Shown: in pieces, positions 8,141-22,114 of the stretch
How positions within the stretch are numbered: the first letter of the stretch is position 1
Layout of the letters: every line of letters begins with the position of its first letter
NCBI GenBank assembly: GCA_011620645.1
Contig: WOYS01000033.1
Coordinates: 1 to 64,000, forward strand
Length of the DNA: 64,000 bases
Direction: 5' to 3'
Source: Mycobacterium sp.
GTDB lineage: Bacteria; Actinomycetota; Actinomycetes; Mycobacteriales; Mycobacteriaceae
Position numbers and translations under genes: made by a program
The notes under the pieces: generated by a model
What the model saw: only the letters and a program-made list of their open reading frames with translations
The model's database searches: none
Told to the model about the DNA's origin: nothing

Positions 8141-9151
8141 GTGGCTGAACTGAAACTGGGATACAAGGCATCGGCGGAACAGTTCGCCCCGCGTGAGCTC
8201 GTCGAACTGGCCGTCGAGGCCGAGGCGCACGGCATGGACAGCGCGACCGTCAGTGATCACTTCCAGCCCTGGCGGCACGAGGGCGGCCATGCCCCGTTCT
8301 CGCTGGCGTGGATGACCGCCGTCGGCGAACGCACCAAGCGGTTGCAGCTGGGCACCTCGGTACTCACCCCGACCTTCCGCTACAACCCGGCCGTCATCGC
8401 CCAGGCCTTCGCGACCATGGGCTGCCTGTACCCGAACCGGATCTTCCTCGGCGTGGGCACCGGCGAGTCGCTCAACGAGATCGCCACCGGCTACGAGGGC
8501 GAATGGCCCGAGTTCAAGGAGCGCTACGCACGGCTGCGTGAATCGGTGCGGCTGATGCGCGAGTTGTGGCTCGGTGACCGCGTCGACTTCGAGGGCGAGT
8601 ACTACAAGACCAAGGGTGCCTCGATCTACGACGTGCCCGAGGGTGGTATCCCGATCTACATCGCCGCCGGCGGACCGCAGGTCGCCAAGTATGCCGGCCG
8701 TGTCGGCGACGGTTTCATCTGCACCTCGGGCAAGGGCGAGGAGCTTTACAAGGACAAACTCATCCCGGCCATGAGGGAGGGCGCCGAGGCAGCGGGTAAG
8801 AACCCCGACGACGTCGACTCGATGATCGAGATCAAGATCTCCTACGACACCGACCACGAGGCAGCGCTGGAGAACACCCGGTTCTGGGCGCCGCTGTCGC
8901 TGACCGCGGAGCAGAAGACGAACATCCACGACCCGCTGGAGATGGAGAAGGCCGCCGACGAGCTACCCATCGAGCAGGTGGCCAAGCGCTGGATTGTCGC
9001 CTCGGATCCCGACGAGGCAGTCGAGAAGGTCGCCGACTACGTTAAGTGGGGCCTCAACCACCTGGTGTTCCACGCACCCGGCCATGATCAGCGGCGTTTC
9101 CTGGAGCTGTTCAAGCGGGATCTGGAACCACGGTTGCGGAAACTGGGCTGA
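8141..9151 (+). CDS. fgd1: F420-dependent glucose-6-phosphate dehydrogenase
   Basis: Oxidises glucose-6-phosphate to 6-phosphogluconolactone while reducing coenzyme F420. It is the main source of F420H2 in mycobacteria and the reaction on which nitroimidazole prodrug activation depends. The 336-residue sequence is highly typical: [51 protein letters not shown] and [20 protein letters not shown]. The start is GTG at 8141, preceded by an AAGGAA-type Shine-Dalgarno sequence. The other F420-linked candidates in the window are the LLM and PPOX proteins. Confidence 0.96.
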   Translation: MAELKLGYKASAEQFAPRELVELAVEAEAHGMDSATVSDHFQPWRHEGGHAPFSLAWMTAVGERTKRLQLGTSVLTPTFRYNPAVIAQAFATMGCLYPNRIFLGVGTGESLNEIATGYEGEWPEFKERYARLRESVRLMRELWLGDRVDFEGEYYKTKGASIYDVPEGGIPIYIAAGGPQVAKYAGRVGDGFICTSGKGEELYKDKLIPAMREGAEAAGKNPDDVDSMIEIKISYDTDHEAALENTRFWAPLSLTAEQKTNIHDPLEMEKAADELPIEQVAKRWIVASDPDEAVEKVADYVKWGLNHLVFHAPGHDQRRFLELFKRDLEPRLRKLG

Positions 9152-9281
9152 CGCCACTGCATCCGGTGATTCGGGCAGCACCGTCGCGCGTGCTCAAGGT
9201 CAGGCCGCCATCGGTCTTCTCGATGTCCGACGTGGATCGCTCCGTTGCCGAACCTGTCGGGGTACTGGCAAGCTTGGCCGA

Positions 9282-11369
9282 GTGACCGCGCATGCTGCCT
9301 CGGCCGTCTACATAGCGTCACCCGAGGGTGACACCGGAAAATCCACCATCGCGCTGGGCATCATGCACCGTCTGGCGGCCACGGTCGCCAGGGTGGCGGT
9401 GTTCCGGCCCATCACCCGCCACGAGCATGGCGATACCGACAGTAAGCGCGACTACATCCTGGAACTGCTGCTCAGCCGGGCCACCGCGGGGCTGTCCTAC
9501 CAGGAGTGCGCCGGGGTCAGCTACCAGCAGCTGCACGAGGATCCAGAGGCGGCCATCGCCGAGATCGTGGACCGGTTCCACCGGGTCGCCGATCGCAGCG
9601 ATGCGGTGCTCATCGTCGGCAGCGACTACACCGATGTGGCGGCGCCCAGTGAACTGAGCATGAACGCCCGGATAGCGGCGAACCTCGGTGCGCCCGTGGT
9701 GCTTTCGGTGAAGGCCAAGGACCGCACGCCCACCGAGGTCGCACAGGTCGTCGAGGTGTGCCTGGCCGAACTGGCCGCCCAACACGCGCACACCGCGGCC
9801 GTGGTGGCCAACCGCTGCGATCCCGAACAACTGACCGCGGTCGCCGAGGCGCTGGCCGCGCTCGGCCCGAAGAGCTATGTCCTGCCCGAGGAGCCACTGC
9901 TGGTGGCGCCGTCGGTGGCGGAACTGCGCGGTGCCGTGTGCGGCGAACTCACCGGCGGCGACGAACAGTCGTTGATCCGGGAGGCGCTCAGCGTGCTGGT
10001 GGCGGGGATGACCGCCGAGCATGTCCTGGAGCGGCTTCGCGACGGGATGGCCGTCATCACGCCCGGCGACCGCTCCGACGTGGTGATGGCCGTGATGGGT
10101 GCGCATGCGGCAGCAGGGTTTCCGTCCCTGTCATGCGTGATCCTCAACGGCGGTCTGCCGTTGCATCCGGAAGTCGCCCGGCTGGTGGCGGGTCTGGGGG
10201 CGCGGCTGCCGATCATCAGCACCGACCTGGGCACCTACGACACCGCGCGGGCCGTCGCATCCGCCCGCGGGCGGGTCACGGTGGATTCGCACCGCAAGGT
10301 CGACACCGCGCTGGCGCTGATGGAACAGCACGTCGACACCGCGGATCTGATTGACAGACTGTCGATTCCGATCCCGAGTGTCACCACCCCGCAGATGTTC
10401 ACCCACCAGCTGATCGACCAGGCCCGCGCGGATGTGCAGCGCATCGTGCTGCCCGAGGGCGACGACGACCGGATCCTGCGCGCGGCCGGACGGCTGCTGG
10501 CGCACCGGGTCGCCGAGCTGACCATCCTCGGTGACGAACTCGCGGTGCGAGGCAGGGCGGCCGAACTCGGCGTCGACCTGTCGGCGGCGACGGTGCTCGA
10601 CCCGCGCACCAGTGAATTATGCGACCTGTTCGCCGAACAGTATGCGCAACTGCGCAGCCACAAGGGCGTGACGGTGGACCAGGCCCGCGAAACCATTTCC
10701 GATGTCTCGTATTTCGGCACCATGTTGGTGCACAATGACATGGTCGACGGGATGGTCTCCGGGGCCCGGCACACCACCGCGCACACCGTCCGCCCCGCCT
10801 TCGAGATCATCAAGACCCAGCCCGGGGTTTCCACGGTGTCCAGCATCTTCCTGATGTGTCTGGAGGACCGGGTGCTTGCCTACGGCGACTGCGCGATCGT
10901 GCCGGACCCGACGTCGGAACAACTTGCCGATATCGCCATCTCCTCGGCGCGCACCGCCGAACAGTTCGGCATCGAACCCCGGGTGGCCATGCTGTCCTAC
11001 TCGACGGGCAGTTCGGGAACCGGTGCCGATGTCGACAAGGTCAGGGCCGCAACCGAACTGGTGCGCCAACGTGCCCCGGAGCTCTTGGTGGAGGGGCCCA
11101 TACAGTACGACGCGGCGGTGGATCCGTCCACCGCGCAGACCAAGATGCCGGATTCCGAGGTTGCGGGCCGGGCGACGGTGCTGATCTTCCCCGACCTCAA
11201 CACCGGCAACAACACCTACAAGGCGGTGCAGCGCAGCGCAGGCGCGATCGCCATCGGGCCGGTGCTGCAGGGTCTCAACAAGCCGGTCAACGACCTGTCC
11301 CGCGGCGCGCTGGTCGAGGACATCGTGAACACCGTGGCGATCACCGCGATCCAGGCCGGCCGCAAGTGA
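9282..11369 (+). CDS. pta: Phosphate acetyltransferase
   Basis: Converts acetyl-CoA and phosphate to acetyl phosphate, and the reverse, in acetate metabolism. At 695 residues it is the long form. Its N-terminal P-loop/DRTGG regulatory part starts with [18 protein letters not shown] (about residues 9-26), and the C-terminal catalytic PTA_PTB domain spans about residues 370-690 ([54 protein letters not shown]). The start is GTG at 9282. The stop codon overlaps the GTG of ackA (GTGA), giving the conserved pta-ackA operon. Confidence 0.96.
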   Translation: MTAHAASAVYIASPEGDTGKSTIALGIMHRLAATVARVAVFRPITRHEHGDTDSKRDYILELLLSRATAGLSYQECAGVSYQQLHEDPEAAIAEIVDRFHRVADRSDAVLIVGSDYTDVAAPSELSMNARIAANLGAPVVLSVKAKDRTPTEVAQVVEVCLAELAAQHAHTAAVVANRCDPEQLTAVAEALAALGPKSYVLPEEPLLVAPSVAELRGAVCGELTGGDEQSLIREALSVLVAGMTAEHVLERLRDGMAVITPGDRSDVVMAVMGAHAAAGFPSLSCVILNGGLPLHPEVARLVAGLGARLPIISTDLGTYDTARAVASARGRVTVDSHRKVDTALALMEQHVDTADLIDRLSIPIPSVTTPQMFTHQLIDQARADVQRIVLPEGDDDRILRAAGRLLAHRVAELTILGDELAVRGRAAELGVDLSAATVLDPRTSELCDLFAEQYAQLRSHKGVTVDQARETISDVSYFGTMLVHNDMVDGMVSGARHTTAHTVRPAFEIIKTQPGVSTVSSIFLMCLEDRVLAYGDCAIVPDPTSEQLADIAISSARTAEQFGIEPRVAMLSYSTGSSGTGADVDKVRAATELVRQRAPELLVEGPIQYDAAVDPSTAQTKMPDSEVAGRATVLIFPDLNTGNNTYKAVQRSAGAIAIGPVLQGLNKPVNDLSRGALVEDIVNTVAITAIQAGRK

Positions 11370-12499
11370 CCGCCGGTCAGACGGTACTGGTGCTCAACAG
11401 CGGCTCCTCATCGGTGAAATACCATCTGCTGGAACCGGATACGGGCACATCGCTGGTCGGCGGGGTGATCGAGCGGGTGACCGACTACGGTGAGGCGCTG
11501 GCCGAGGTGTTCGCCGCGCTGCCCGGATTGGATGGGCTGTTGGCCGTCGGGCACCGTGTGGTGCACGGCGGTGACAAACTGTTCCGGCCCACCCTCATCG
11601 ACGATCAGACCATCGCGACCATCGAAGAACTGTCGCCGCTGGCCCCGCTGCACAACCCGCCCGCCGTGCTCGGTATCAAAGAAGCCCGCAAGGTGTTGCC
11701 CGGCCTGCCGCATGTCGCGGTTTTCGACACCGCCTTCTTCCACGACCTTCCACCCGCGGCCGCCCACTATGCCATCGACCGGGAAGTGGCCGACACCTGG
11801 CAGATCCGTCGGTACGGTTTTCACGGCACCTCGCACCGCTACGTCAGCGAGCAGGCCGCGGTAGTCCTGGACACCCCGCTGGAATCGCTGAACCAGATTG
11901 TGCTGCACCTCGGCAACGGCGCGTCCGCGTCGGCGATTTCCGGCGGCCGTCCGATCGACACCTCCATGGGACTGACACCGATGGAAGGCCTGGTGATGGG
12001 CACCCGGTCCGGGGACATCGACCCCGGTGTCATCACCTACCTGTGGCGGACCGCGAAGATGAGCGTCGAGGATATCGAGACGATGCTCAACCGCCGCTCC
12101 GGGGTGTTCGGGCTCGGTGGCGAGGTCGACTTCCGGGCGCTGCACAAGAGCATCGAATCCGGTGACACGGCAGCGCAATTGGCCTACGACGTCTACATCC
12201 ACCGGCTGCGCAAGTACATCGGCGCCTATCTGGCGCTATTGGGCGGGCACCCCGGAGGAAAAACACATGTCATCACCTTCACCGCCGGTGTCGGCGAAAA
12301 CGATGCCGCGGTCCGCCGCGATGCGCTCTCGGGCCTGGCCACCCTCGGCATCGAGGTCGACGAGCAGCTCAACGAATCGTCGGAGCGGGGGTCTCGGCGC
12401 ATCTCGGCGGAGCAATCCCCGGTCACGGTACTGGTCATCCCCACCGACGAGGAACTGGCCATCGCGCGGGCCTGTGTGCTGGTCGTCGCTGGGCGGTGA
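11366..12499 (+). CDS. ackA: Acetate kinase
   Basis: Interconverts acetyl phosphate plus ADP with acetate plus ATP. The 377-residue ASKHA-fold protein shows [17 protein letters not shown] at the start, [52 protein letters not shown] and [15 protein letters not shown] near the C-terminus. The start GTG lies inside the pta stop (GTGA), so the two enzymes are coupled. It converges with pknG over a 32-bp gap. Confidence 0.96.
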   Translation: MTAGQTVLVLNSGSSSVKYHLLEPDTGTSLVGGVIERVTDYGEALAEVFAALPGLDGLLAVGHRVVHGGDKLFRPTLIDDQTIATIEELSPLAPLHNPPAVLGIKEARKVLPGLPHVAVFDTAFFHDLPPAAAHYAIDREVADTWQIRRYGFHGTSHRYVSEQAAVVLDTPLESLNQIVLHLGNGASASAISGGRPIDTSMGLTPMEGLVMGTRSGDIDPGVITYLWRTAKMSVEDIETMLNRRSGVFGLGGEVDFRALHKSIESGDTAAQLAYDVYIHRLRKYIGAYLALLGGHPGGKTHVITFTAGVGENDAAVRRDALSGLATLGIEVDEQLNESSERGSRRISAEQSPVTVLVIPTDEELAIARACVLVVAGR

Positions 12500-12531
12500 T
12501 GGCCAACGCACGTAGCGCTTGAAGGTGGCCA

Positions 12532-12534
<3 letters not shown>
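12497..12534. terminator. Inverted repeat between convergent ackA and pknG
   Basis: TGATGGCCA at 12497-12505 and its exact complement TGGCCATCA at 12526-12534 flank a 20-nt loop. It occupies the whole gap between the two convergent genes and could act as a two-way terminator. It lacks a T-run, so the call is weak. Confidence 0.3.
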
Positions 12535-14854
<2,320 letters not shown>

Positions 14855-14859
<5 letters not shown>

Positions 14860-15814
14860 CTGAGTACCTCGCCACCGGGGGTGCCGGAGCCGGGCCCAGC
14901 ACCGTCAACCACTTGCGGTACAGGGTATTCCAGGTGCCGTCGCGGCGGATGCGCTCCAGGGTGCCGTTGACGAACCGGACCAGACCGGGATTGTTCATGT
15001 TGATCCCGATGCCGTACGGCTCCCGGTTCATGCTCGGGCCGACGATGTGCAGGTAGGGATCCTGGCTGACCAGGCCCGCCAGGATCGAATCATCGGCGCT
15101 GACGGCGTCGACCTGCCGCTGCTGCAGCGCCACCAGGCAGTCTGCCCAGGTGACCACGTCCACCAGGTTCACCGGCGGCTGGATCTGCTGGACGCGCCTG
15201 CGCGAGGTGGTGCCCTTCACCGCGCACACCCGCTTCCCGGACAGGTCGGAGGCCTGCCGGATCAAGGAGTCACGCGGAGCGAGGATGCGTTGGTTGGCCG
15301 ACAGGTACTCGGTGGAGAACTCCACCTGCTTGCGATGCTCACAGGTGATGCTCATGGTTTTCACCACGATGTCGACCCGGTTTTCCTCCAGCGCCTGGAT
15401 GCGGTCGGCCGAGGACAGGATGCGGTATTCGACCTGGGACGGGGTGCCGAAGATGTCGCGGGCCACCTCACCGGCGATGTCGGCATCGAAGCCGGTGATC
15501 TCGCCGGTGATCGGATCCCGGAAGGAGAACAGGTTGCTGCCGATGTCGAGGCCGACGATCAACCGTCCGCGGTTACGGATGTTCTGCACCGCATGCTCTG
15601 CGGCCGTCCGGTTGGGGAACGGGCGCAGGCTTGCGGTGCGATCGCAGTCGTCATCGTTGGGCAACGACGGCGGAGTCGACTCCGGTGCGGACTCTTCCAT
15701 GCCCGCCGGGGTGGGCGGAGCCAGCGTCACCTCCGGCAACGGGTCGGCCGTCGAGGCCTGCTGACATCCCGTCAGCACCATCGCCGCGGCCACAACTGCC
15801 AGTAGCTTCCTCAC
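14855..15814 (-). CDS. glnH: Solute-binding lipoprotein GlnH (amino-acid sensor for PknG)
   Basis: A 319-residue extracytoplasmic binding protein (SBP_bac_3 fold) that binds aspartate/glutamate and, with GlnX, signals to PknG. The start is GTG at 15814 because it overlaps the glnX stop (GTGA) and gives a clean lipoprotein signal: VRKLLAVVAAAMVLTGC with the lipobox LTGC. Downstream are NRGRLIVGLDIGSNLFSFRDP, GFDADIAGEVARDIFG and the second lobe VDAVSADDSILAGL. An ATG at 15838 in frame is possible but would bury the signal sequence. No ABC permease or ATPase genes accompany it. Confidence 0.92.
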
Positions 15815-17130
15815 CGGTACTCGCTGAGTCTCGGCCACAGCCCGAGCGCCACCGCGATCGCCGCGATGATGCTGAGTCCCGCGGCGCCGACAGTGGCCCC
15901 TGACAGCACCCGGCGGGCGTTGACGATATCGATGCGCAACTGGCCGCGGCTCTCCTCGATGGCCTTGGCCAGCGATGCGTCCAGACTGCTGAACGCCGGT
16001 GTGGAGTTGTCCTCGCCGGTGCCCAGCGCCACCTGGGTGGCGGCCTGGTAGTCACCGACGGCGATATAGGCGTTGATGCGGTCATTGGACGCCCGCCACT
16101 TGCGCAGCAGATCCTCGGCGCCGGTCAGATATTGCTTGCCGATGTCATTGTCGGCGTTGAGGTAGGTGGTCAGCTGCTGCTGCATGCTGTCGATGCGCTG
16201 ATGGTAGGACTGCTTGCGAACGTCCTCATCGCCCCGGCGGACCAGTGCCAGCGTCTCATCGGCACGCGCCTGCTGCGCGGTGATGGCCATCGTCGTCACC
16301 GTCTTGAGCGACTGCGCCGCAGTGCTTTTGGCGCTGCGGCTGTCCGCGGTGGAAATGACGAGTGCGGTGCCCACCCAAACCACCATAATCAGCACGGCCA
16401 GCCCACCCGCCACAAAACCCACGTTGACCCGGCGCCTTGTCCGTTTGGCCAGCCATCTGTTGGCGAACAGCCCGAACATGACGGTGGCGAGCACCACCAG
16501 GATCACCGGCGCGGGGATGCGGGTGGACGCGGTGGTCTCGGCGTCCACCTGTGCCGAGGTCGCCTCGTAGAGCCGCTGGGCGTCGGGCAGGATCTTGGAC
16601 TGCATCAGGGACGACGCCTCGGACAGATAGGACGAGCCCACCGGATTGCCTGCGCGGTTGTTGGTGCGGGCGGTCTCGACGAGACCGGTGTAGACGGCCA
16701 GTTCGGCGTTGACCCGGCCGAGCAGTTCGATCATCGGCTCGGTGGCCAGCCCGGCCGAGGCGCGGGTGACGGCGACCGAGGCGTCGGTGATGGCCTGTTC
16801 GTAACGTTGCCGGACATCCTGCGGCTCGGCGCCTGCGATGAATGCCGTCGCGGCGGCCGCGTCGGCGACCGACAGCGTGGTGTAGAGCTGCCCGGCGGCG
16901 AAGGCCAGCGGCTCGCTGTCGTCGAGCACGGTGGTGAGTGCTGCCTGCCGGTCGTTGATCGTCGTCGACGTCGCAAACGCGCAGGCCATCACCAGTGCTG
17001 ACAGCACGACACCGATGGTCAGGATGCGGCCGGGCGTGGTCCACAGGAACCACCAGCGGGGGTGCACGGGATTGGTCGGCGAACGTGACGCCAACGGTTC
17101 GGTCGACGGGTGCGCCAACTCGACGGTCAC
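15811..17130 (-). CDS. glnX: Membrane protein GlnX (transmits the GlnH signal to PknG)
   Basis: A 439-residue membrane protein. A cytoplasmic N-terminus leads into a helix at about residues 33-55 (GRILTIGVVLSALVMACAFA), then an extracytoplasmic four-helix sensor-like segment. Further helices are at about 205-225 and 240-262, with a second extracytoplasmic segment and a last helix near the end (VGAAGLSIIAAIAVALGLW). It is the homologue of Rv0412c. The start is GTG at 17130 with GGGAGGAGG upstream. It heads the glnX-glnH-pknG operon with a GTGA overlap. Confidence 0.9.
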   Translation of the reverse strand: MTVELAHPSTEPLASRSPTNPVHPRWWFLWTTPGRILTIGVVLSALVMACAFATSTTINDRQAALTTVLDDSEPLAFAAGQLYTTLSVADAAAATAFIAGAEPQDVRQRYEQAITDASVAVTRASAGLATEPMIELLGRVNAELAVYTGLVETARTNNRAGNPVGSSYLSEASSLMQSKILPDAQRLYEATSAQVDAETTASTRIPAPVILVVLATVMFGLFANRWLAKRTRRRVNVGFVAGGLAVLIMVVWVGTALVISTADSRSAKSTAAQSLKTVTTMAITAQQARADETLALVRRGDEDVRKQSYHQRIDSMQQQLTTYLNADNDIGKQYLTGAEDLLRKWRASNDRINAYIAVGDYQAATQVALGTGEDNSTPAFSSLDASLAKAIEESRGQLRIDIVNARRVLSGATVGAAGLSIIAAIAVALGLWPRLSEYR

Positions 17131-17183
17131 GTGTACCCGTACCTCCTCCCGTTTCTAAGAAGTCTAAGAGACATTGGAGTGAC

Positions 17184-17708
17184 GTGTGGGAATTCGCGAG
17201 CCCCTATTCTGAACGCGTGCGCGGTGACGGTGACGGTTGGGTGATCTCGGACGGCGGTGGCCACTTCTGGGGACGCCACGGAGCCGCCGGACTGCTGCTG
17301 CGCGCACCTGGACCCGACGGTACCTTCGCCGTGCTGCTGCAGCACCGAGCGCCGTGGAGTCACCAGGGCGGAACCTGGGGATTACCAGGTGGAGCCCGCG
17401 ACAGCCACGAGTCCGTCGAAGACGCCGCGGTACGCGAGGCTCACGAGGAAGCCGGAGTGGAAGCCGACCTCATGACGGTGCGGGTCAGCGTCGTCACCCA
17501 TGAGGTGCCCGGCTGGAGCTACACCACCGTCATCGCCGACGTCGCCGAACAGTTGAGTACCACCCCGAATCGGGAGAGCTCGGAGCTGCGCTGGGTGGCT
17601 GAGCACGAAGTGGCCGCGCTACCGCTGCATCCGGGCTTCGCCGCCAGCTGGGAACGGCTGCGGGCCGTTACGGCCGGAATCCCACTCGAACCCCGAGAGC
17701 AGCCCTGA
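17184..17708 (+). CDS. mutT3: NUDIX hydrolase MutT3
   Basis: A 174-residue NUDIX pyrophosphatase. The Nudix box is complete: [20 protein letters not shown] then EAG, with the REUXEE Glu residues in place. The preceding [13 protein letters not shown] is typical of MutT/oxidised-nucleotide sanitisers. The start is GTG at 17184 ([14 protein letters not shown]), 4 nt after GGAG. It is divergent from glnX, and its last 41 nt run over the 3' end of the convergent thiE gene. Confidence 0.88.
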   Translation: MWEFASPYSERVRGDGDGWVISDGGGHFWGRHGAAGLLLRAPGPDGTFAVLLQHRAPWSHQGGTWGLPGGARDSHESVEDAAVREAHEEAGVEADLMTVRVSVVTHEVPGWSYTTVIADVAEQLSTTPNRESSELRWVAEHEVAALPLHPGFAASWERLRAVTAGIPLEPREQP

Positions 17709-18351
17709 GGGCTCGGGCCGCCGCCTGCGGGTCTTCGGCGCCGGTGATCGCGCGCACCACCACGACCCGGCGCGCACCCGCATCGAGTACCTCGGGCAGC
17801 CGCTGCTCGTCGATACCGCCGATGGCGAACCACGGCTTTGCCGGCGCCAGTGTGGCGGTCTGCCGGACCAGGCCCAGTCCCGGCGCACTGCGTCCCGGTT
17901 TGGTCGGCGTCGGCCAGCACGGCCCGACGCAGAAATAGTCCACCCGCTCGTCGATCGCGGCGGCGACCTGGTCGGCGTCGTGAGTGGAACGCCCGATCAG
18001 CGGGTCCGCACCGATGATCGGGCGCGCGATGTCCAACGGTAGATCGTCCTGACCGAGGTGCAAGACGTCCGCCCCGGCGGCCCGGGCGATATCGGCGCGG
18101 TCGTTGACCGCCAGCAGCGCGCCGTGGCGGCGTGCAGCATCGGCGAGCACGGCCAGCGCGTCTAGTTCCTGGCGGGCCTCCAGCGGTCCGAACTGACGCT
18201 CGCCCGCCGATCCCTTGTCGCGCAGCTGGATGATGTCGACACCGCCGGCCAGCGCCGCGTCGGCGAACTCGGCAAGGTCGCCGCGCTCCCGGCGGGCATC
18301 GGTGCACAGGTAGAGCGACGCAGAGGTCAGTCGTTCGAGATGGCCGGGCAC
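17668..18351 (-). CDS. thiE: Thiamine-phosphate synthase
   Basis: Joins HMP pyrophosphate and thiazole phosphate to give thiamine phosphate. The 227-residue TIM barrel shows [70 protein letters not shown] and the phosphate-binding [19 protein letters not shown]. It is divergent from thiO across the TPP riboswitch region, a conserved mycobacterial arrangement. It overlaps mutT3 tail to tail. Confidence 0.94.
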   Translation of the reverse strand: MPGHLERLTSASLYLCTDARRERGDLAEFADAALAGGVDIIQLRDKGSAGERQFGPLEARQELDALAVLADAARRHGALLAVNDRADIARAAGADVLHLGQDDLPLDIARPIIGADPLIGRSTHDADQVAAAIDERVDYFCVGPCWPTPTKPGRSAPGLGLVRQTATLAPAKPWFAIGGIDEQRLPEVLDAGARRVVVVRAITGAEDPQAAARALRAALGVRVGFRP

Positions 18352-18371
18352 CGGCGTATTCTTTCAGCAGA

Positions 18372-18461
18372 ACACGGGAGTCCCGGGACCGGGGACTGAG
18401 AGTGGGCGCACGACCGGCCCTGACCGTCGTACCTGATCCGGGTCATGCCGGCGAAGGGAGA
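18372..18461 (+). promoter_or_regulatory. TPP riboswitch controlling thiO-thiS-thiG
   Basis: The leader between thiE and thiO contains the THI-box landmarks in order: ACGGGAG near 18374, GGGGACTGAGAGTGGG (the CUGAGA pyrimidine-sensing bulge) and ACCTGATCCGGGTCATGCCGG (the pyrophosphate sensor), ending GAAGGGAGA. The ATG follows within a few bases of the closing purine-rich strand. Binding of thiamine pyrophosphate would therefore hide the ribosome-binding site. Confidence 0.92.
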
Positions 18462-18464
18462 GGG

Positions 18465-19468
18465 ATGCAACCACGAAATTTGGCCGTTGTCGGCGGTGGT
18501 GTCATCGGCCTGGCGGTCGCGCGCCGCGCCGTTCAGGACGGCTGGACGGTGCGGGTGCACCGGACCAAGGCGCGCGGCGCATCCTGGGTGGCCGGCGGCA
18601 TGCTGGCCCCGCACAGCGAGGGCTGGCCCGGGGAGGCCGACCAGTTGGCGCTGGGAATGGAGTCCCTCAAGCTGTGGCACGCCGGCTTCCTGGACGGGTT
18701 GCCCGCCGAGGTGGTGACCGCCCACGAATCGCTGGTGGTGGCGGTGGACCGGGCCGACGTCGCGGATCTGAAGACTGTGGCGAACTGGCTGTCCGAGCAG
18801 GGCCATCCGGTCACGCTGACCTCGACCGCCCGCGATATCGAGCCGCTGCTGGCCCAGGGCATCCGGCATGGTTTCCGTGCAGACACCGAACTGGCCGTGG
18901 ACAATCGGGCGCTGGTCGAGGCGCTGGAACAGGCCTGCGAGGACCTCGGTGTGCAGTGGGCGCCGCCGGTCACCGATCTGGCCGCCGTCGACGCCGATGT
19001 CCGCGTGATCGCCAACGGGATCGACGCACCCACGCTGTGGCCCGGGCTTGCGGTGCGCCCGGTCAAGGGTGAGGTGCTGCGGCTGCGGTGGCGCAAGGGC
19101 TGTATGCCGTTGCCGCAGAAGGTTGTTCGAGCTCGCGTGCACGGCAGGCAAGTGTATCTGGTGCCGCGCGGCGACGGGGTGGTGGTGGGTGCGACCCAGT
19201 ACGAGCACGGTCGGGACACCGCGCCGGTGGTCAGCGGTGTGCGCGATCTGCTCGACGATGCCTGCGCGGTGATGCCGGCGCTGGGGGAGTACGAGCTGGC
19301 CGAGTGCGCGGCCGGATTGCGCCCGATGACACCGGACGGTCTGCCGCTGGTCGGTAGGCTCGATGAGCGCACACTGGCCGCCACCGGTCATGGACGCAAC
19401 GGCTTTCTGCTGGCGCCGTGGACGGCCGAACAGATCGCCAGAGAACTCGCAGAACTCAGAGGGGCGCA

Positions 19469-19472
<4 letters not shown>
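18465..19472 (+). CDS. thiO: Glycine oxidase ThiO
   Basis: FAD-dependent enzyme that oxidises glycine to the iminoacetate used in thiazole assembly. The 335-residue DAO-family protein opens with the dinucleotide-binding fold NLAVVGGGVIGLAVARRA. It then shows GASWVAGGMLAPHSEGWPG and the C-terminal AGLRPMTPDGLPLVG and ATGHGRNGFLLAPWTAE typical of the family. The ATG at 18465 is under the TPP riboswitch, preceded by AGGGAGAGGG. The stop overlaps the thiS ATG by 4 nt. Confidence 0.94.
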
Positions 19473-20420
<948 letters not shown>

Positions 20421-20454
20421 CGGGCGACCGCGTCGTGGCTCACGTCTTGGATGA

Positions 20455-21351
20455 ATGGCCCGAATCATGATCCAACTGAGCGGTCTGTCAAAAACTTTCG
20501 GCCGGGTCACCGCGGTGGACCAGTTGACCTGCACCATCGAACCGGGTGCGGTGACCGGGTTCCTCGGCCCCAACGGCGCGGGCAAATCGACCACCATGCG
20601 GATGATCGTCGGGCTCGACCGTCCCAGCGCCGGATCGGCCACCGTCGCGGGTCGGCGCTATCACGAACACAAGCACCCGCTGCGTACCGTCGGAGCACTG
20701 CTGGACGCGCGGCAGGTGCACCCGAACCGGTCCGCGCGCTCGCACCTGCGCTGGATCGCGGCAACCAACCGGATCGCCGCGAGCAGGGTCGACGAGGTAC
20801 TCGACGAAGTCGGTCTGACCGAGGCCGCCGGTAAACAGGCCGGATCGTTCTCGCTGGGCATGCTGCAGCGACTGGGCATCGCGGCGGCGCTGCTCGGCGA
20901 CCCATCGGTGTTGCTGTTCGACGAACCGGTCAACGGGCTGGACCCCGAGGGAATCCGCTGGATCAGGACGCTGATGCGCGGCCTCGCGGCCGAGGGGCGC
21001 ACCGTGTTCGTGTCCAGCCACCTGTTGGCCGAGATGGCCAACACCGCAGACCGGCTGGTGGTGATCGGCCGGGGCCGGCTCATCACCGCGACCACCATGA
21101 CGGAGTTTCTGAGTGATGCCGATACGGTCCGGGTGCGCAGCCCGCAGCTCGACGAACTGGTGGCCCTGCTGCCGGGAGCCCGCCGCGACGGTGATGCGCT
21201 GCTGGTGGGCGGCAGCAGCGCCGAGCAGATCGGCGAGCTTGCCGCGGCCAACCGCATCGTGTTGCACGAGCTCACCGCTCAACGGGCCTCGCTGGAAGAG
21301 GCCTACCTGAACCTCACCGACGAGGCCGTGCAGTATCGGGCCGGCTCATGA
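20455..21351 (+). CDS. ABC transporter ATP-binding protein
   Basis: A 298-residue ABC ATPase of the DrrA/CcmA-like export type. It has Walker A GPNGAGKST at about residues 40-48, the signature region FSLGMLQRLGIAAALLGDP and Walker B VLLFDEPVNGLDPEG, followed by a C-terminal extension typical of ABC-2 partners. The ATG at 20455 (MARIMIQ) follows TTGGATGA; the ATG at 20467 is an alternative. It overlaps the permease gene by 4 nt. The pair lies between thiG and the lipoprotein genes, where M. tuberculosis has none as I recall. The substrate is unknown. Confidence 0.88.
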   Translation: MARIMIQLSGLSKTFGRVTAVDQLTCTIEPGAVTGFLGPNGAGKSTTMRMIVGLDRPSAGSATVAGRRYHEHKHPLRTVGALLDARQVHPNRSARSHLRWIAATNRIAASRVDEVLDEVGLTEAAGKQAGSFSLGMLQRLGIAAALLGDPSVLLFDEPVNGLDPEGIRWIRTLMRGLAAEGRTVFVSSHLLAEMANTADRLVVIGRGRLITATTMTEFLSDADTVRVRSPQLDELVALLPGARRDGDALLVGGSSAEQIGELAAANRIVLHELTAQRASLEEAYLNLTDEAVQYRAGS

Positions 21352-22094
21352 GCACGATCGCCGCCGAACGCATCAAGCTCACCAGCACCCGCGCACCGGT
21401 GTGGCTGGCCCTGACCGTTGTCGTGATCAGCGGCGGCCTGGCCGCGATCCAGGCCGCCGCCGCACTGCCCTACAGCACGATCGGCCCGGACCGGGCGGCA
21501 CTCGGCGTCGCGATGTTCGGTGTGCCGGTGCTGATGGTCCTGTCCGCGCTGACCGTCACCGGGGAATACCGCACCGGGATGATCCGCACGACATTCATGG
21601 CCACCCCGCGCCGGTCGCGGGTGCTGGTCGCGAAAGCCGTTGTCACCATGGCATTCTCCGGCTTGCTGGCCGCAGCCATGTCGCTGGGATCCATGGTGCT
21701 GGTGCGAGCGATGGTCAACGAACGTCAGGGCGCCGAGCTGGCGCTGAGCGAGTCCGGGCCGTGGCGCACGGTGGGTGCGGTCACGCTGTACGCGGTGCTC
21801 GCGGCGATGCTGGCGACCGGGCTGGGTGCGTTGGTGCGCCACAGTGCGGCCGCCATCGCGATCCTGTTGCTCATGCCGTTCGTGGTGGAGCCGCTGTTGA
21901 GCGTGACGCCGGGGGTCGGGTCGAAGGTCGGGCCGCTGCTGCCGTTCGCCAACGCCAACGCCATGACCGAAATACCGTGGTTGCAGAGCTTTTCAATGTG
22001 GTGGGGCCCGCTCGGGTCAGCAGTCTACTTCGCCGCGGTGGCCGCGGCGGTGCTTGCCACGGCCGTCGCCACCGTCGCCCGACGCGATCCCTGA
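21348..22094 (+). CDS. ABC-2 type transporter permease
   Basis: A 248-residue integral membrane protein with about six hydrophobic helices. Examples are APVWLALTVVVISGGLAAIQ near the start, ALGVAMFGVPVLMVLSALTV, and a last one at the C-terminus (GSAVYFAAVAAAVLATAVATV). GEYRTGMIRTTFMATPRRSRVL between helices two and three is typical of ABC-2 permeases. It is translationally coupled to the preceding ATPase (ATGA) and forms one transporter with it. Confidence 0.85.
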   Translation: MSTIAAERIKLTSTRAPVWLALTVVVISGGLAAIQAAAALPYSTIGPDRAALGVAMFGVPVLMVLSALTVTGEYRTGMIRTTFMATPRRSRVLVAKAVVTMAFSGLLAAAMSLGSMVLVRAMVNERQGAELALSESGPWRTVGAVTLYAVLAAMLATGLGALVRHSAAAIAILLLMPFVVEPLLSVTPGVGSKVGPLLPFANANAMTEIPWLQSFSMWWGPLGSAVYFAAVAAAVLATAVATVARRDP

Positions 22095-22100
22095 GTCGGC

Positions 22101-22114
22101 TAACGTGGGGTTCA
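22101..22114 (+). promoter_or_regulatory. Probable -10 box giving a leaderless transcript of the M28 lipoprotein gene
   Basis: TAACGT at 22101-22106 fits TANNNT and is followed by 7 nt and then the ATG at 22114. There is no purine-rich ribosome-binding site. Confidence 0.5.
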
